A model generated the notes under the pieces. It did not search any database and had not been told where the DNA came from. It saw only the letters and a list, made by a program, of their open reading frames with translations. Source: Woeseiaceae bacterium (GTDB lineage: Bacteria > Pseudomonadota > Gammaproteobacteria > Steroidobacterales > Woeseiaceae). Taken from it: 64,000 nucleotides of DNA. The stretch is taken from NCBI GenBank assembly GCA_021773135.1, contig JAJFKP010000004.1:124001-188000 (forward strand), read 5' to 3'. This document shows, piece after piece, positions 18,656-29,335 of the stretch (position 1 is its first letter; each line of letters opens with the position of its first letter). A program made the position numbers and the translations under genes.

Positions 18656-20320
18656 TCAGGAATCACGCAATGCCCGCCGCAGTATCTTGCCAACATTCGT
18701 CTTTGGCAGCTCGTCCCTGAACTCGATTTGCCTGGGTATTTTGTACCCGGTCAGTTCCTGCCTGCAAAATTCAATGACGTCCTCTTCCCGGATAGCCGGA
18801 TCGCTCCGCACGACATAAAGCTTCACTGCCTCGCCTGATTTCGCATCCGGCACACCGATCGCAGCAGCTTCAGCGATGCCTTTCATCTGCACGGCAACGT
18901 CCTCGATTTCATTCGGGTAAACGTTGAACCCCGAAACAATAATCATGTCTTTCTTGCGATCCTCGATAAACACGAAGCCGTTTTCGTCCATGCGACCGAT
19001 ATCGCCGCTGCGAAACCATCCTCCCGGCAGCATGACCTTGGCGGTCTCCTCTGCGTTCTGCCAGTAACCCTCCATTACCTGGGGTCCGCGAATACATATT
19101 TCGCCGGCCTCGCCGAATGCGACATCTTTGCCATCGTCATCGCAGATTCGCACGTCGGTGGACGGAATCGGCAGCCCGATTGAACCCGTAAATGAAGCGG
19201 TGTCAATCGGATTAATGATGGCGGCAGGTGAGGTTTCCGTCAGGCCGTACGCCTGCAGGATGACTTTACCGGTAACCTGCTGCCACTTTTCGGCCACCGC
19301 GCGCTGCACCGCCATGCCGCCGCCCACAGTAAGTCGCAATGCACTGAAATCCAGTGCCGTAAATCCCGGCGTCCTGAGCAATGTCGCAAACAGCGTATTG
19401 ACACCGGTTATGTAGGAAAATTTGTGGAGTGCCAGCTCCTTTACAAACCCGTCCGCATCGCGGGGATTGGTAATGAGCACATTTTCGCCGCCCAGGAACA
19501 TCATCAGCAGGCAATTGCTCTTGAGCGAAAACACGTGATAGAGCGGCAGCGCAGTAATGGCGACAATCCGGTCGAGGCCGGCAAAAATATCGCCCAGCCA
19601 CACATCCGTCTGGAAAACGTTGTGCACCATATTGCGATGACTCAGCATGGCGCCTTTGGACAGGCCGGTGGTGCCGCCGGTGTATTGCAGGAACGCAATG
19701 TCGGCAAACCCCAGTTCAACAGGCTGCAGCGTGGCCTGACTGCCGATCTTCAGCACCTTGCCAAAAGGCACGCTGCCCGGCAGCGAGAATGGCGGCACGG
19801 CCTTCTTTATATATTTCAACGCGAAGTTCGTTACCACGCCTTTCGGCCATTTCAGCAGATCTCCTACCCGCGTGGTAATGACATGTTCGATGCGGGTATC
19901 AGCAACGACTTCTTCGAGCGTCGTGGCGAAATTTTCAAGGATTACAATGCAGCGTGCGCCGGAATCCGACAGCTGATGGCGCAGTTCGCGCGCGGTATAC
20001 AGCGGGTTGACGTTGACGACGACCAGGCCAGCGCGAAATATTCCGAACAGCGCCACCGGGTACTGCAGCAGGTTCGGCAGCATGATCGCTACTCGTTCGC
20101 CGCGGGTCAGGCCCGCGCTGTTGCGCAGGTAGCTGGCGAACTGCATCGACAGCCGATCAAGGTCACTGTAGGACAGCGTTGTGCCCATGTTGGTATACGC
20201 AGGCCTGTCCGCGTATTTGCGAAAAGCGTCTTCAGATAATTCGCGGATTGAACGGTACGGGGGCGGCGGAATTTCCGCCGGTACCTGTTCCGGATACGAC
20301 TTCAGCCAGATTTTTTCCAA
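18656..20320 (-). CDS. fadD: Long-chain fatty acid-CoA ligase
   Basis: Activates free fatty acids to acyl-CoA at the inner membrane. The 554-aa product aligns to E. coli FadD from its first residues (MEKIWLKSYPEQVP) and uses TTG, with AAGGGA upstream; E. coli fadD also uses UUG. The AMP-binding motif YTGGTTGLSKGA, the FYTD-like GWFRSGDIG linker and the catalytic lysine in NVGKILRR are present. A longer ORF to 20452 runs into tesA and is rejected. It lies 25 bp behind tesA, whose product supplies free fatty acids. Confidence 0.95.
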   Translation of the reverse strand: MEKIWLKSYPEQVPAEIPPPPYRSIRELSEDAFRKYADRPAYTNMGTTLSYSDLDRLSMQFASYLRNSAGLTRGERVAIMLPNLLQYPVALFGIFRAGLVVVNVNPLYTARELRHQLSDSGARCIVILENFATTLEEVVADTRIEHVITTRVGDLLKWPKGVVTNFALKYIKKAVPPFSLPGSVPFGKVLKIGSQATLQPVELGFADIAFLQYTGGTTGLSKGAMLSHRNMVHNVFQTDVWLGDIFAGLDRIVAITALPLYHVFSLKSNCLLMMFLGGENVLITNPRDADGFVKELALHKFSYITGVNTLFATLLRTPGFTALDFSALRLTVGGGMAVQRAVAEKWQQVTGKVILQAYGLTETSPAAIINPIDTASFTGSIGLPIPSTDVRICDDDGKDVAFGEAGEICIRGPQVMEGYWQNAEETAKVMLPGGWFRSGDIGRMDENGFVFIEDRKKDMIIVSGFNVYPNEIEDVAVQMKGIAEAAAIGVPDAKSGEAVKLYVVRSDPAIREEDVIEFCRQELTGYKIPRQIEFRDELPKTNVGKILRRALRDS

Positions 20321-20345
20321 TGGGCAACATCCCTTTTGGTTTTTC

Positions 20346-20981
20346 TTATTGTTTGCCCTGATCCGTGGTTTGGTCAAGCAGTGCCTGGTTGATGATCGGC
20401 CAGGCGTTATCCAGCAGCAGCGGCTGTGCCTCGGCATTCGGGTGAATGCCATCGTCCTGCATCAATTCGTCATTGAGCGCTACGCCCTCCATGAAAAACT
20501 CAATCCAGGGCACGCCGAATTCCTGCGCAAGATCATGGTAGACCTTCTCGAACGCCCGCGTATAGCGGGTGCCGTAATTTGTTGGTATCCGAATGCCGAG
20601 TATCACGATAGCGGCGCCAGTCTGGCGCGTTGTTTCGATGATTGCCCGAATGTTGTTCTTCATCACACTCGTCGGAAAGCCGCGCAGGCCGTCGTTTCCA
20701 CCGAGTTCCAGGATGACGAGATCAGGCACGAAATTTTTCAGCGCAAACCCGATTCGTGTCTTGCCACCTTCGGTGGTTTCGCCGCTGATGCTGGCGTTAA
20801 TGACCCGATGTTCGTACCCTTGTGATGCGAGGCGAGACTGCAACAAAGTCGTCCAGGACTGGTCAACATCAATACCGTAGCCGGCACTGAGGCTGTCGCC
20901 AAAAACGAGCACTGTCGGCACCTCGGTTGCCTGGGCAGGCCCGCCAACGATTAACAATAAAAGGGTAAGTATTTTTCGCAT
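20346..20981 (-). CDS. tesA: Periplasmic thioesterase/lysophospholipase TesA
   Basis: SGNH hydrolase that cleaves acyl-CoA and lysophospholipid esters. The 211-aa precursor has a signal peptide ([18 protein letters not shown]), the block I serine in FGDSLSAGYG, the oxyanion asparagine in GGNDGLRG and the catalytic Asp-His pair in DGIHPN. The chosen ATG at 20981 shares bases with the divergent ybbA ATG (CATG at 20979-20982). A longer upstream ORF lies antisense inside ybbA and is not used. Confidence 0.93.
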   Translation of the reverse strand: MRKILTLLLLIVGGPAQATEVPTVLVFGDSLSAGYGIDVDQSWTTLLQSRLASQGYEHRVINASISGETTEGGKTRIGFALKNFVPDLVILELGGNDGLRGFPTSVMKNNIRAIIETTRQTGAAIVILGIRIPTNYGTRYTRAFEKVYHDLAQEFGVPWIEFFMEGVALNDELMQDDGIHPNAEAQPLLLDNAWPIINQALLDQTTDQGKQ

Positions 20982-21687
20982 GTCTGACCAATTAATTAAC
21001 GGGACAGCTGTCTTGGCAGCAAATAGTGTCACCAAGCAGGTTAGCAGCCCTGAAGGTACTCTGACCATTCTTTCGGACGTGAGTTTCGCGATCGACAAGG
21101 GTGAAACCGTAGCAATTGTCGGTGCCTCCGGCGCCGGTAAGTCGACCCTGCTTGCGCTGCTGGCGGGTCTCGATTTGCCCAGCAGTGGCGAAATCAGCCT
21201 GAACGGCGAAAACCTGACAAATCTTGACGAAGACGGCCGTGCTGCGGTGCGGGCGGCTAGTGTCGGCTTCGTTTTTCAATCCTTTCATCTCGTGCCATCG
21301 CTGAACGCCCTGGAAAACGTCATGCTGCCGCTGGAACTGGCGGGCAAAGTGGAGCCGCGAAAAGTGGCACTGGAAATACTGCAACAGGTAGGTCTGGGTG
21401 AGCGCTGGAGTCATTACCCTGCGCAACTGTCAGGTGGAGAAAAACAGCGGGTCGCGATAGCGCGGGCATTCGCGACCGAGCCCGCCGTGCTGTTTGCCGA
21501 TGAGCCCACGGGCAATCTCGATAGCAACACCGGCGATCACATCATCGATCTCATGTTTACGCTTAATCGCAATTCCTCGACCACACTGATTCTCGTGACG
21601 CATGACCAGTCGCTTGCCGCACGCTGCGACCGGGTGATCGGTCTCGACGCCGGGCTCCTGGTTTCCGACGAGAAGGCCGCATCGTGA
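20980..21687 (+). CDS. ybbA: ABC transporter ATP-binding protein YbbA
   Basis: ATPase of a MacB/LolD-like exporter with YbbP as permease; the substrate is unknown. The 235-aa protein has Walker [11 protein letters not shown]-loop [10 protein letters not shown], signature [14 protein letters not shown], Walker [13 protein letters not shown] and the switch histidine in LVTHD. Its start bases overlap the tesA start on the other strand, so neither gene has a separate leader. No clear ribosome site is visible. Its stop overlaps the ybbP GTG. Confidence 0.93.
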   Translation: MSDQLINGTAVLAANSVTKQVSSPEGTLTILSDVSFAIDKGETVAIVGASGAGKSTLLALLAGLDLPSSGEISLNGENLTNLDEDGRAAVRAASVGFVFQSFHLVPSLNALENVMLPLELAGKVEPRKVALEILQQVGLGERWSHYPAQLSGGEKQRVAIARAFATEPAVLFADEPTGNLDSNTGDHIIDLMFTLNRNSSTTLILVTHDQSLAARCDRVIGLDAGLLVSDEKAAS

Positions 21688-24173
21688 GGGCGGTCCTGTT
21701 TGCACTGAGAAGTTTCGGTCGGGAGCTGCGGTCCGGCGAAGTCGTCGTGTTGCTGGCGGCGGTTGCCCTGGCGGTCGCGGCGCTGACCGCCGTCGGTTTT
21801 CTTACCGATCGCATTGGTCGCGCCGTAGAACGACAGGCGAACGAAGTGCTGGCCGCCGACCTGCGCCTGCGCACACCTGACCCGATTCCCTCGGCGTGGC
21901 ACGAACTGGCGGCCGACTATCAGCTGCGCTCGGCGGAAACGCAGACGTTTCCGAGCGTCGTGTTTGCCAGCGACCTGAGCAGCCTGGCCACGATCAAGGG
22001 TGTGAGCGACGGCTATCCCCTGCGCGGCGACGTGCGCATTGCGGACCGTTTATTCGGTGAACAGCGCGTGGCCGAGGGCATTCCCGGCAGCGGGCTGATC
22101 TGGGCCGACGGCGCATTGATGGCGCGCCTTGGCGTTGACGTGGGCGATGTGGTTTCAGTCGGCGAATCCGACCTGACGATCGATGCCGTGCTGACCTACC
22201 GCCCCGACCAGTCGATTGGCTTTGCGTCCCTGGCGCCATCGCTGGTTATCAATACGGTTGATCTCCCGGCTACCGGGCTGATCAACGAGGGCAGTCGCGT
22301 CAGCTACGCGCTGCTGGTGGCTGGCGATCCGGATTCGGTGGACGAGTTTTATGAAGCAATAGAGGTGCTGCTGCCGGACTCGGTCAGAAGCCGTAATCGG
22401 GAAGAAGGCAGCGACCGGGCGAATAATGCTGCCGACAGGGCGCAGCGTTTCCTGTCACTTACCGCGGTGATCAGCCTGTTGCTGAGCGCGGTAGCAATTG
22501 CCATGTCAGCCAGGCGCTTTGCGCATCGCAGGATGGATACCGTCGCGTTAATGAAGAGTCTCGGCGCGAGCCAGAAATTCGTCATCTCTGCGGCATTCGT
22601 GCAGCTCGTGCTGCTGGGCATATTAGGGGTAGTTATCGGCAGCCTGGTCGGCTTCGTCGTCGAGAAAGTCGTGACTGACATGCTTGCTGACGTGATTCGC
22701 GGCGATCTGCCGCCCGTTGGCTTTACGCCGGTGTTTTTGGCCAGCGGCAGCGCCCTGATCCTGCTGATAGGTTTTGCCCTGCCGTCGCTTATCCAACTAC
22801 GCGACACGCCGCCACTGCGGGTCCTGCGGCATGACGAAATGCCGCCACCACCCTCGCGGTTGCTGGTCGCCGGCAGCTCGCTGCTAGCCGTCGCGATCAT
22901 GCTCTACCAGGCAATCGGCGATGGCCTGATGCTGGTGATAGTGCTGGGCGGAATGCTGGTAGTTTCCGGTGCGCTGTATGTTGCAGGACGCGGACTGGTG
23001 TCGTTGATGGGCCGGTCCCGCGGCGGCGTGGGAATTGCGTGGCGTTACGGTCTGGCCAATGTGGCACGCCGCGGCCGCGACAGTGCCGTGCAGGTGGTCG
23101 CCTTCGGTCTCGGCCTGACAGTGCTGCTGCTGCTGACATTTGTACGCACCGATCTTCTCGATGAATGGCAGCAGACGCTCGACGCGAATGCACCGAATCA
23201 CTTCCTGATTAATATACAGCCGCAGGAGCGCGAATCTATCAGTGACATCTTTGCGACCAACGGCGTAGCGGCACCAAACTTCGTACCGATGGTGCGTGCC
23301 CGCATGAAAACCATCAATGCCGAGGACGTGAAGACGCGCGAATATCCCGAAGAGGACGGCAAGTGGATGGCCAATCGGGAACAAAATCTGACCTGGGCTG
23401 AGAACATAAGCGACAGCAACGAACTCGTCGACGGCGAATGGTGGTCGCCCGGATACGACGGTGAACCGCTGGTATCGCTGGAGGAAGACGCTGCCAGGGA
23501 ACTTGGCGTGGCGCTCGGTGACCGGATCAGTTTCGTGGTTGCCGGCCAGGAAATTGAGGCAACGGTTGCCAGCACCCGTGCAGTCAACTGGGATTCATTT
23601 CAACCGAACTTCTTCATGGTGATGTCGCCGGGTTCGCTCGACAATTATCCGGCGACGTTTATCTCCGGCGCCAGGATCCCGGATGGAAACAAGGAGACGC
23701 TGGTCGACCTGGTGCGGCAGCACCCGACCGTGTCTGTAATCGACATCGATGCAATTCTGCTACAGATAACGGGCATTCTCGATAAAGTCAGCCTCGCCGT
23801 GCAGGCCGTCTTCGTGTTCACGCTGGCGGCCGGAATCGCAGTGCTGTTCGCTGCCGTGCAGTCGACCATCGATGAACGGCGGTTCGAAAGCGCGATGTTA
23901 CGCGCACTGGGAGTGCGCCGGCGTACCGTGCTGTCGGGCGTACTGACCGAATTCGCCGCGCTGGGCTTTGCCGCGGGCTTACTCGCCTCCGCCGGCGCCT
24001 CGATTCTTGCGGCCGTTGTGACCATACAGTTGTTTGATCTCGACTATGCATTCAATCCGTCTCTGTGGGTGGCCGGTCTGGCGGGTGGTGTGTTGCTGGT
24101 ATGCATAAGCGGCTTCATTGCCGCCCGAGGCGCAATCAACGCTCCACCGGTCGAGGTATTGAGGGCGGCCTGA
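21684..24173 (+). CDS. ybbP: FtsX-like ABC exporter permease YbbP
   Basis: Inner-membrane permease of 829 aa with two FtsX modules: an N-terminal helix (about residues 16-40), a large periplasmic domain, two groups of membrane helices (about 250-400 and 415-500), a second periplasmic domain and three C-terminal helices ending ARGAINAPPVEVLRAA. It uses GTG and overlaps ybbA by four bases. E. coli has the same tesA/ybbA-ybbP arrangement. Confidence 0.9.
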   Translation: MRAVLFALRSFGRELRSGEVVVLLAAVALAVAALTAVGFLTDRIGRAVERQANEVLAADLRLRTPDPIPSAWHELAADYQLRSAETQTFPSVVFASDLSSLATIKGVSDGYPLRGDVRIADRLFGEQRVAEGIPGSGLIWADGALMARLGVDVGDVVSVGESDLTIDAVLTYRPDQSIGFASLAPSLVINTVDLPATGLINEGSRVSYALLVAGDPDSVDEFYEAIEVLLPDSVRSRNREEGSDRANNAADRAQRFLSLTAVISLLLSAVAIAMSARRFAHRRMDTVALMKSLGASQKFVISAAFVQLVLLGILGVVIGSLVGFVVEKVVTDMLADVIRGDLPPVGFTPVFLASGSALILLIGFALPSLIQLRDTPPLRVLRHDEMPPPPSRLLVAGSSLLAVAIMLYQAIGDGLMLVIVLGGMLVVSGALYVAGRGLVSLMGRSRGGVGIAWRYGLANVARRGRDSAVQVVAFGLGLTVLLLLTFVRTDLLDEWQQTLDANAPNHFLINIQPQERESISDIFATNGVAAPNFVPMVRARMKTINAEDVKTREYPEEDGKWMANREQNLTWAENISDSNELVDGEWWSPGYDGEPLVSLEEDAARELGVALGDRISFVVAGQEIEATVASTRAVNWDSFQPNFFMVMSPGSLDNYPATFISGARIPDGNKETLVDLVRQHPTVSVIDIDAILLQITGILDKVSLAVQAVFVFTLAAGIAVLFAAVQSTIDERRFESAMLRALGVRRRTVLSGVLTEFAALGFAAGLLASAGASILAAVVTIQLFDLDYAFNPSLWVAGLAGGVLLVCISGFIAARGAINAPPVEVLRAA

Positions 24174-24176
24174 GCA

Positions 24177-24605
24177 TTGGCCACCAAAGGGGCAGCAACG
24201 ATTCTGTCGTGTGGTGTCGTGGTGGTCCGGCAAACGGCATCCGGCTGGCTGACGCTCCTGCTGCGTGCCTACAATCACTGGGATTTCCCGAAGGGCATGT
24301 GCGAAGACGGCGAAACGCCGCTGGAGGCGGCGGTTCGCGAGGTCGGCGAGGAATCCGGCCTGAGTGAACTGGCGTTTGCATGGGGTGAGCGATTTACGGA
24401 AACCGGCCCCTATCAGCGCGGCAAAGTCGCGCGCTACTACCTGGCACAAACGAGCCAGGAAAAAATAGTCATGGGTATTTCACCCGACCTTGGCAGGCCC
24501 GAACATCACGAATACCGCTGGGTCAGTTTTGATACGGCGCACGACCTGGCGTCGCCGCGTGTTCGTGGCGTCGTGCAGTGGGCGAGGCAGGTTGTCGGGG
24601 GCTGA
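24177..24605 (+). CDS. Nudix hydrolase
   Basis: A 142-aa pyrophosphohydrolase with a complete Nudix box (Gx5Ex7REVxEExGL, near residues 40-62, GMCEDGETPLEAAVREVGEE). The N-terminal strand pattern and FPKGMCEDGE resemble diadenosine-tetraphosphate hydrolases of the bis(5'-nucleosyl)-tetraphosphatase type, but the substrate is not certain. It begins with TTG four bases after ybbP and converges on the dehydrogenase at 24658. Confidence 0.85.
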   Translation: MATKGAATILSCGVVVVRQTASGWLTLLLRAYNHWDFPKGMCEDGETPLEAAVREVGEESGLSELAFAWGERFTETGPYQRGKVARYYLAQTSQEKIVMGISPDLGRPEHHEYRWVSFDTAHDLASPRVRGVVQWARQVVGG

Positions 24606-24657
24606 GTAGAAATCGCGCCTAAGGTCCAAGCTGCCAATGCCCCTATTTCGCTGCCGC

Positions 24658-25617
24658 CTAGACGACGCGATTGCGTTCGCTGCCCTCCAGGAATGACCGC
24701 ACGTTTGCTGCCACTTCATTGACGGCATTCTGGCGGGCTTCGTCAGTGGCCCACGCCACATGCGGCGTCACGATCAGGTTCGCTCCTTCATAGTCGAGCA
24801 AGGCATCGCCATCGACGGGCGGTTCCTGCGTCAACACGTCAATCGCCGCGCCGCCAATGCGCCGCGCCGCCAGCGCGTCGACCAGCGCCTGCGAGTCGAC
24901 CAGGCCACCGCGCGCCGTGTTTATCAGTAGCGCATCAGGTTGCATCAGTGACAGCGCCCGGGCATCAATCAGGTTGCGTGTGGCGGCGGTCAACGGGCAG
25001 TGGAGCGTGATGACGTCGCAGCTTCCGAGCAACACCGCGAGGTCGAGTCGACCGTCGTTTGCCCTGGCCGGAGTTGCCGCACGCCTGGCGATCCTGACCT
25101 GCATGCCGAAAGCATTTGCCATCTTGTGAACTGCCCGGCCAAGCTCTCCGTAGCCTACTATGCCTAAGGTCATCGCCGACAGCTCGCGCAGGGGAAAATC
25201 CAGCATGCAAAAACTCTTTGCATCCTGCCAGGCCCCGGCACGCACACGCTGATGGTAGCTTTCGATGCTGTGCGTCATTCGGAGGAGGACGGCGAAGACA
25301 TGCTCAACGACGGAATTCGTGCAGTACGCGCGTATGTTACAGACCGCTACATCGTGGTCCTTGGCTGCAACCAGGTCGACATTGTCAACGCCGGTTGCGA
25401 CGAGGCCGATGAACTTTAGTTGTCCACACGCTGCAATGACTTCCCTCGTCATCTGAACCTTGTTGATGATGACGATATCGGCGTCACCGACCCGGTCCGC
25501 AACCTGTTCCGGTCGCGTGTGATCATGAAGAGTCAGGGAGGATACGACTGCCTCGAGCGGTCCCACAGAAACACACCCGGACCGGACAGTTGCATAATCG
25601 AGGAATACCGCCTGCAT
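24658..25617 (-). CDS. D-2-hydroxyacid dehydrogenase (HprA-like)
   Basis: NAD(P)-dependent dehydrogenase of 319 aa resembling glycerate/hydroxypyruvate reductases. The Rossmann loop is [12 protein letters not shown] near residue 150; the catalytic Arg ([10 protein letters not shown]), Glu (LTQEPP) and His (VTPHVAWAT) are in place. The ATG at 25617 begins [11 protein letters not shown]; an in-frame GTG at 25653 would nearly touch the divergent ycgN start and gives a poor N-terminus. The 2-oxoacid substrate cannot be read from sequence. Confidence 0.85.
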   Translation of the reverse strand: MQAVFLDYATVRSGCVSVGPLEAVVSSLTLHDHTRPEQVADRVGDADIVIINKVQMTREVIAACGQLKFIGLVATGVDNVDLVAAKDHDVAVCNIRAYCTNSVVEHVFAVLLRMTHSIESYHQRVRAGAWQDAKSFCMLDFPLRELSAMTLGIVGYGELGRAVHKMANAFGMQVRIARRAATPARANDGRLDLAVLLGSCDVITLHCPLTAATRNLIDARALSLMQPDALLINTARGGLVDSQALVDALAARRIGGAAIDVLTQEPPVDGDALLDYEGANLIVTPHVAWATDEARQNAVNEVAANVRSFLEGSERNRVV

Positions 25618-25654
25618 AGTGTATGGTTCAATTCGAATGAGGAGTTGGCGCACG

Positions 25655-26080
25655 ATGAATGATCAATTCTGGAAACGCAAATCACTGCCGGAGATGTCCG
25701 CCGACGAGTGGGAGTCACTGTGCGACGGGTGCGCCCTGTGCTGTATGCAAAAGCTCGAGGACGAAGAAAGCGGAGAAGTATTTTATACCGACGTTGCGTG
25801 CCGGCTTCTGAACGTCAACACCTGTCGTTGCAAAAATTATGCGGCGCGCGCACAAGAGGTTGCGGACTGCCTGGTGTTGAACGCGGACAACGTTGCCGCG
25901 TTTAGCTGGCTGCCTGCGACCTGCGCCTATCGACTGCTGGCGGAAGGTGAGGCGTTGCCGGAATGGCATCCACTGCTGACGGGCAATCCTGACTCGGTAC
26001 ATGAGGCCGGCATCTCGGTCAAAGGACAGGCGATCTCAAAAGCGGGCGACTGGACCGTGCTGCGCAAACTCGGCGACTAG
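25655..26080 (+). CDS. ycgN: YcgN family cysteine-cluster protein
   Basis: Conserved 141-aa protein of the UPF0260/YkgJ-like group. It matches E. coli YcgN through [31 protein letters not shown] and [10 protein letters not shown]; the clustered cysteines probably bind metal or an Fe-S cluster. Function is not established. GAGGAG lies about 10 bases before the ATG. Its TAG shares a CTAG (26077-26080) with the stop codon of the convergent ppc gene. Confidence 0.9.
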   Translation: MNDQFWKRKSLPEMSADEWESLCDGCALCCMQKLEDEESGEVFYTDVACRLLNVNTCRCKNYAARAQEVADCLVLNADNVAAFSWLPATCAYRLLAEGEALPEWHPLLTGNPDSVHEAGISVKGQAISKAGDWTVLRKLGD

Positions 26081-28806
26081 CCGGTGTTTTGCAGCCCCTG
26101 CGCAATCCCGTTGACACTCGCCAGGAGCGCGTTAAAAAGTTCAGTGTCATCGTGGCCCGATCGACGCCAGCGGCGCAACAGATCGACCTGCATCAGGCTC
26201 ATCGGATCGACATAGGGATTTCTCAACATGATGGCTCTCTGCAGCGTGGAGTCGCCCTGCAGCAGTGACTCATGATCCGAGTATTCGAGAATCAGGTCGC
26301 GCGTCAGTATGAATTCTTTTTCAATTAGCGGAAAAAACTCGTTGTGCAGTTCACCGGCGAGCTCCGAATAAAGCCTGGCGATTCCCAGGTCTGCCTTCGC
26401 CAGCACCATCTCGGCATCAGCCGTAAGTGCTCGCATGAAATACCATTCGCGGAACATGTCCCTGAACTCGCTATCGGCAAACTGTTCGGCCGCCGCCTTC
26501 AGGCCGCTGCCGAGGCCGAACCAGCCGGGCAGCATCAGGCGGCTCTGGGTCCAGGAAAACACCCAGGGAATAGCGCGCAGATTCTCCGCCCCCTTGCCAC
26601 CCCGGCGCGACGCCGGCCGTGAGCCAATACGCATTTGTTCGATCAGGTCGATCGGCGTTGCAAGTCGAAAATAGTCATAGAATCGCGGCGTGTCGAAAAT
26701 AAGGTTTCGATAGGTATCACGGCTGACGTCCGCGATGACCTGCATCATGTCGTGCCACTCGGGCATGTCGTTGCCACGGTGATCAGGCATGGCCGTCGCA
26801 AGGGCGACCGAACCGGCGACCTGCTCGAGTGTGCGCAGAGCGATGCCGCGCAGCCCGTATTTCTCGTTGATGATTTCGCCCTGTTCGGTAACCCGCAGGC
26901 GACCATTCACCGTGCCCGGTGGGGCGCCGAGAACGGCCGTGTGCGTTTTGCCGCCACCGCGACTGATGGTGCCGCCACGGCCATGGAACAGGTGCAGCTC
27001 AATATCTCTTTTCGCCAGCACTTCGACGAGTTTGATCTGCGCGTTTTGTAGCGCCCAACGCGCGGAAGCGAGGCCGGAATCCTTGTTGCTGTCTGAATAA
27101 CCGATCATGATCGTTTGTCGGCCCGAACGCTGCCTGACATGGGCGCAATACAGGTCATTGTCGAGCATGTCATTGAGTATCTCGCTGCCTTTCTCCAGGT
27201 CTCCGACCGTTTCGAGCAACGGTGCTATATCGAGCGGCACTTCGTCGCGACGATTGTGTAATTCACTCCAGTTTGCGAGCAGCAGGACCGACAAAATATC
27301 GTCCGCACCCTGGGTCATGCTGACGATATACGGGCCGATTGCACGCTTGCCGTACTTGCGCCGGCAAAATGCGATCGCCTGGAACACGGCGAGCGTCTTT
27401 CTCGCCGTTACGCTTTGATGGTCCGGATACGAATCACGGGACTTTATTGCCGCGACGATGCGCTTCAGCCGGTCTTTCGCATTCCATTTGAGCCAGTTAT
27501 CCTCGCCCAGCAGCTCGCCGACAACCTGCCGCAAAACGAGCGCGTCCTGACGCACATCGAGGGTTAAAAGGTGGAAGCCGAATGAATCGATTCTTCGCTG
27601 CAGTCTGCGCACCGCGAACAGTCCGGCATGTTCGCCGTTATTGGCTTCAAGACTTTCGGCGAGAATGCGGATGTCTTCGATCAGCTGTTTTGCAGATTCG
27701 TAGGGGTAGGCATCGTCGTCATAGGTGGCCTGCAGCCTGGCCTGCACGAGGCGCAGGTAAACGCGGTACGGCATTTCCCGGTGGCGCGCGGGTACGGCGT
27801 GGTAGGCCGGCTGAAACATACCGCGATACTTTTCTATCTTGTCGAGAATCCGCTGGTCAACGCTGACCCGGCTAATCGACTGGCTGAGCTTCGTCGAAAT
27901 TGCGGCGCACTCGCGATAATAGAGATCAAGAATTAGCGAGCGCTGGCGCGCCAGCGTGGAACGTATGGTCTTGGCATTGACGTTGGGATTGCCGTCCATG
28001 TCGCCGCCCACCCAGGAACCGAAGCGCACTATTCCCGGTACCTCAACCGAGCTGGCTTGCTCGCCATAAACACGCACCAGCGCATTCTCGATATCTTCGT
28101 AGAACGCCGGCATTGCCCGGTACAGGACGTCGGTCAGGAAAAACAGCACATGCTCAAGCTCGTCGGCCACCGTCATCTGTTCATGCGGATGCTCTTCCGT
28201 TTGCCACCCGGTCGTCATTTCGAGCTTGATGTTCTCCAGGCAAATCTCGGTTTCCTGTGCCGTCATGGTCGGGTTGAGCATGTCGATCAACCGTCGCACG
28301 ATGTTCTGCTCTTTGCGCAGAATCGTGCGCCGCGTGGGCTCCGTCGGATGTGCCGTAAAAATGGGCTCGATGCGGATGCGCCTGATCAGATCCTGCAGGT
28401 CTGACAGCCCCACGCCGGCGGCCTTCAGTTTGACCAGAGTCTCCTCGAGTCCGCCCGGCTGATACTGTCCCGTTTCCTGCAGGTACTCGCGCCGCCGTCG
28501 GATGCGATGAACTTTCTCGGCGATGTTTACCATCTGAAAGTACGTTGAAAATGCGCGTATGACTTCAAGCGCCAGCGGCAGCTCGAGGTTACTCACCAGT
28601 TCGGCAAGCCCTTCCCCCGGCAGCTCATTGTTCTCTCGGCGACGAATCGACCGCTGTCGCGCGGTCTCGACGAATTCAAACAGTACTTCGCCGCCCTGGT
28701 CCTTCAGCAGGTCGCCGACGAGTGCGCCGAGAATCCGCACATCATCGCGCAGCGGCTGGTCCTTCGTTTCGAAGGTGATGTCCTGCCGCCTGAGTTCTTT
28801 ATGCAC
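26077..28806 (-). CDS. ppc: Phosphoenolpyruvate carboxylase
   Basis: Anaplerotic enzyme that carboxylates PEP to oxaloacetate, complementing gltA. The 909-aa product contains the catalytic-histidine motif [12 protein letters not shown] near residue 150, the second signature [16 protein letters not shown], the mobile loop [13 protein letters not shown] and the C-terminal [20 protein letters not shown] ending in NTG. It follows yajQ by 21 bp and ends sharing stop-codon bases with ycgN. Confidence 0.96.
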   Translation of the reverse strand: MHKELRRQDITFETKDQPLRDDVRILGALVGDLLKDQGGEVLFEFVETARQRSIRRRENNELPGEGLAELVSNLELPLALEVIRAFSTYFQMVNIAEKVHRIRRRREYLQETGQYQPGGLEETLVKLKAAGVGLSDLQDLIRRIRIEPIFTAHPTEPTRRTILRKEQNIVRRLIDMLNPTMTAQETEICLENIKLEMTTGWQTEEHPHEQMTVADELEHVLFFLTDVLYRAMPAFYEDIENALVRVYGEQASSVEVPGIVRFGSWVGGDMDGNPNVNAKTIRSTLARQRSLILDLYYRECAAISTKLSQSISRVSVDQRILDKIEKYRGMFQPAYHAVPARHREMPYRVYLRLVQARLQATYDDDAYPYESAKQLIEDIRILAESLEANNGEHAGLFAVRRLQRRIDSFGFHLLTLDVRQDALVLRQVVGELLGEDNWLKWNAKDRLKRIVAAIKSRDSYPDHQSVTARKTLAVFQAIAFCRRKYGKRAIGPYIVSMTQGADDILSVLLLANWSELHNRRDEVPLDIAPLLETVGDLEKGSEILNDMLDNDLYCAHVRQRSGRQTIMIGYSDSNKDSGLASARWALQNAQIKLVEVLAKRDIELHLFHGRGGTISRGGGKTHTAVLGAPPGTVNGRLRVTEQGEIINEKYGLRGIALRTLEQVAGSVALATAMPDHRGNDMPEWHDMMQVIADVSRDTYRNLIFDTPRFYDYFRLATPIDLIEQMRIGSRPASRRGGKGAENLRAIPWVFSWTQSRLMLPGWFGLGSGLKAAAEQFADSEFRDMFREWYFMRALTADAEMVLAKADLGIARLYSELAGELHNEFFPLIEKEFILTRDLILEYSDHESLLQGDSTLQRAIMLRNPYVDPMSLMQVDLLRRWRRSGHDDTELFNALLASVNGIAQGLQNTG

Positions 28807-28827
28807 GTCTTTTATCTCTGTAACCCG

Positions 28828-29310
28828 CTAGTCGCGGAAATTTTCGTACTGCAACGGCAGTTCGCAATCTTCTTCCTTAAGTAACGCAATTACCGCCTGC
28901 AGGTCATCGCGCTTCTTGCCGGATATGCGCAGTTTCTCGCCCTGAATGGCAGATTGCACCTTGATCTTGCTGCTCTTGATCTTCTTGACGAGTTCTCTCG
29001 ACAGTGACGTTTCCAGTCCCTGCCGCATGATCACTTTCTGCCGCGCCTCGCTTCCGGTTATCTCGGGATCTTCCTCTTTGAGGCACGCAATATCGATACC
29101 TCGTTTGGACAGTTTCTGCCGCAATATGTCCAGCATCTGCTTGAGCTGGAAATCGGTCTGGCTGGTCAGTGAGACCACGTTGTCTTCCAGTACATATTTC
29201 GAACCCGTGCCTTTGAAATCGAAGCGGTTGGTGACTTCGCGGTTTGCCTGGTCAACCGCATTGCTGGCTTCGTGAGCATCGAATTCACTCACGACATCAA
29301 AAGATGGCAT
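28828..29310 (-). CDS. yajQ: YajQ family nucleotide-binding protein
   Basis: A 160-aa protein of the UPF0234/DUF520 family, with two ferredoxin-like domains. Family members bind nucleotides, and a Xanthomonas homologue binds cyclic di-GMP. The start MPSFDVVSEFD is fixed by the family and by GGAGGAAG just upstream. Typical segments are SFDVVSE, NRFDFKGT and VQSAIQGEKLRISGKKRDDLQ. It sits between the TlpA-like lipoprotein (25 bp) and ppc (21 bp), probably on one transcript. Confidence 0.93.
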   Translation of the reverse strand: MPSFDVVSEFDAHEASNAVDQANREVTNRFDFKGTGSKYVLEDNVVSLTSQTDFQLKQMLDILRQKLSKRGIDIACLKEEDPEITGSEARQKVIMRQGLETSLSRELVKKIKSSKIKVQSAIQGEKLRISGKKRDDLQAVIALLKEEDCELPLQYENFRD

Positions 29311-29335
29311 TGCTTCCTCCTGCCTGAATGGGCCT

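Noticed and set aside
19424-20825. Two plus-strand ORFs (19424-20239 and 20181-20825) opposite fadD and tesA
   Set aside because: Both mirror strongly conserved enzymes on the other strand and have no recognisable domain.
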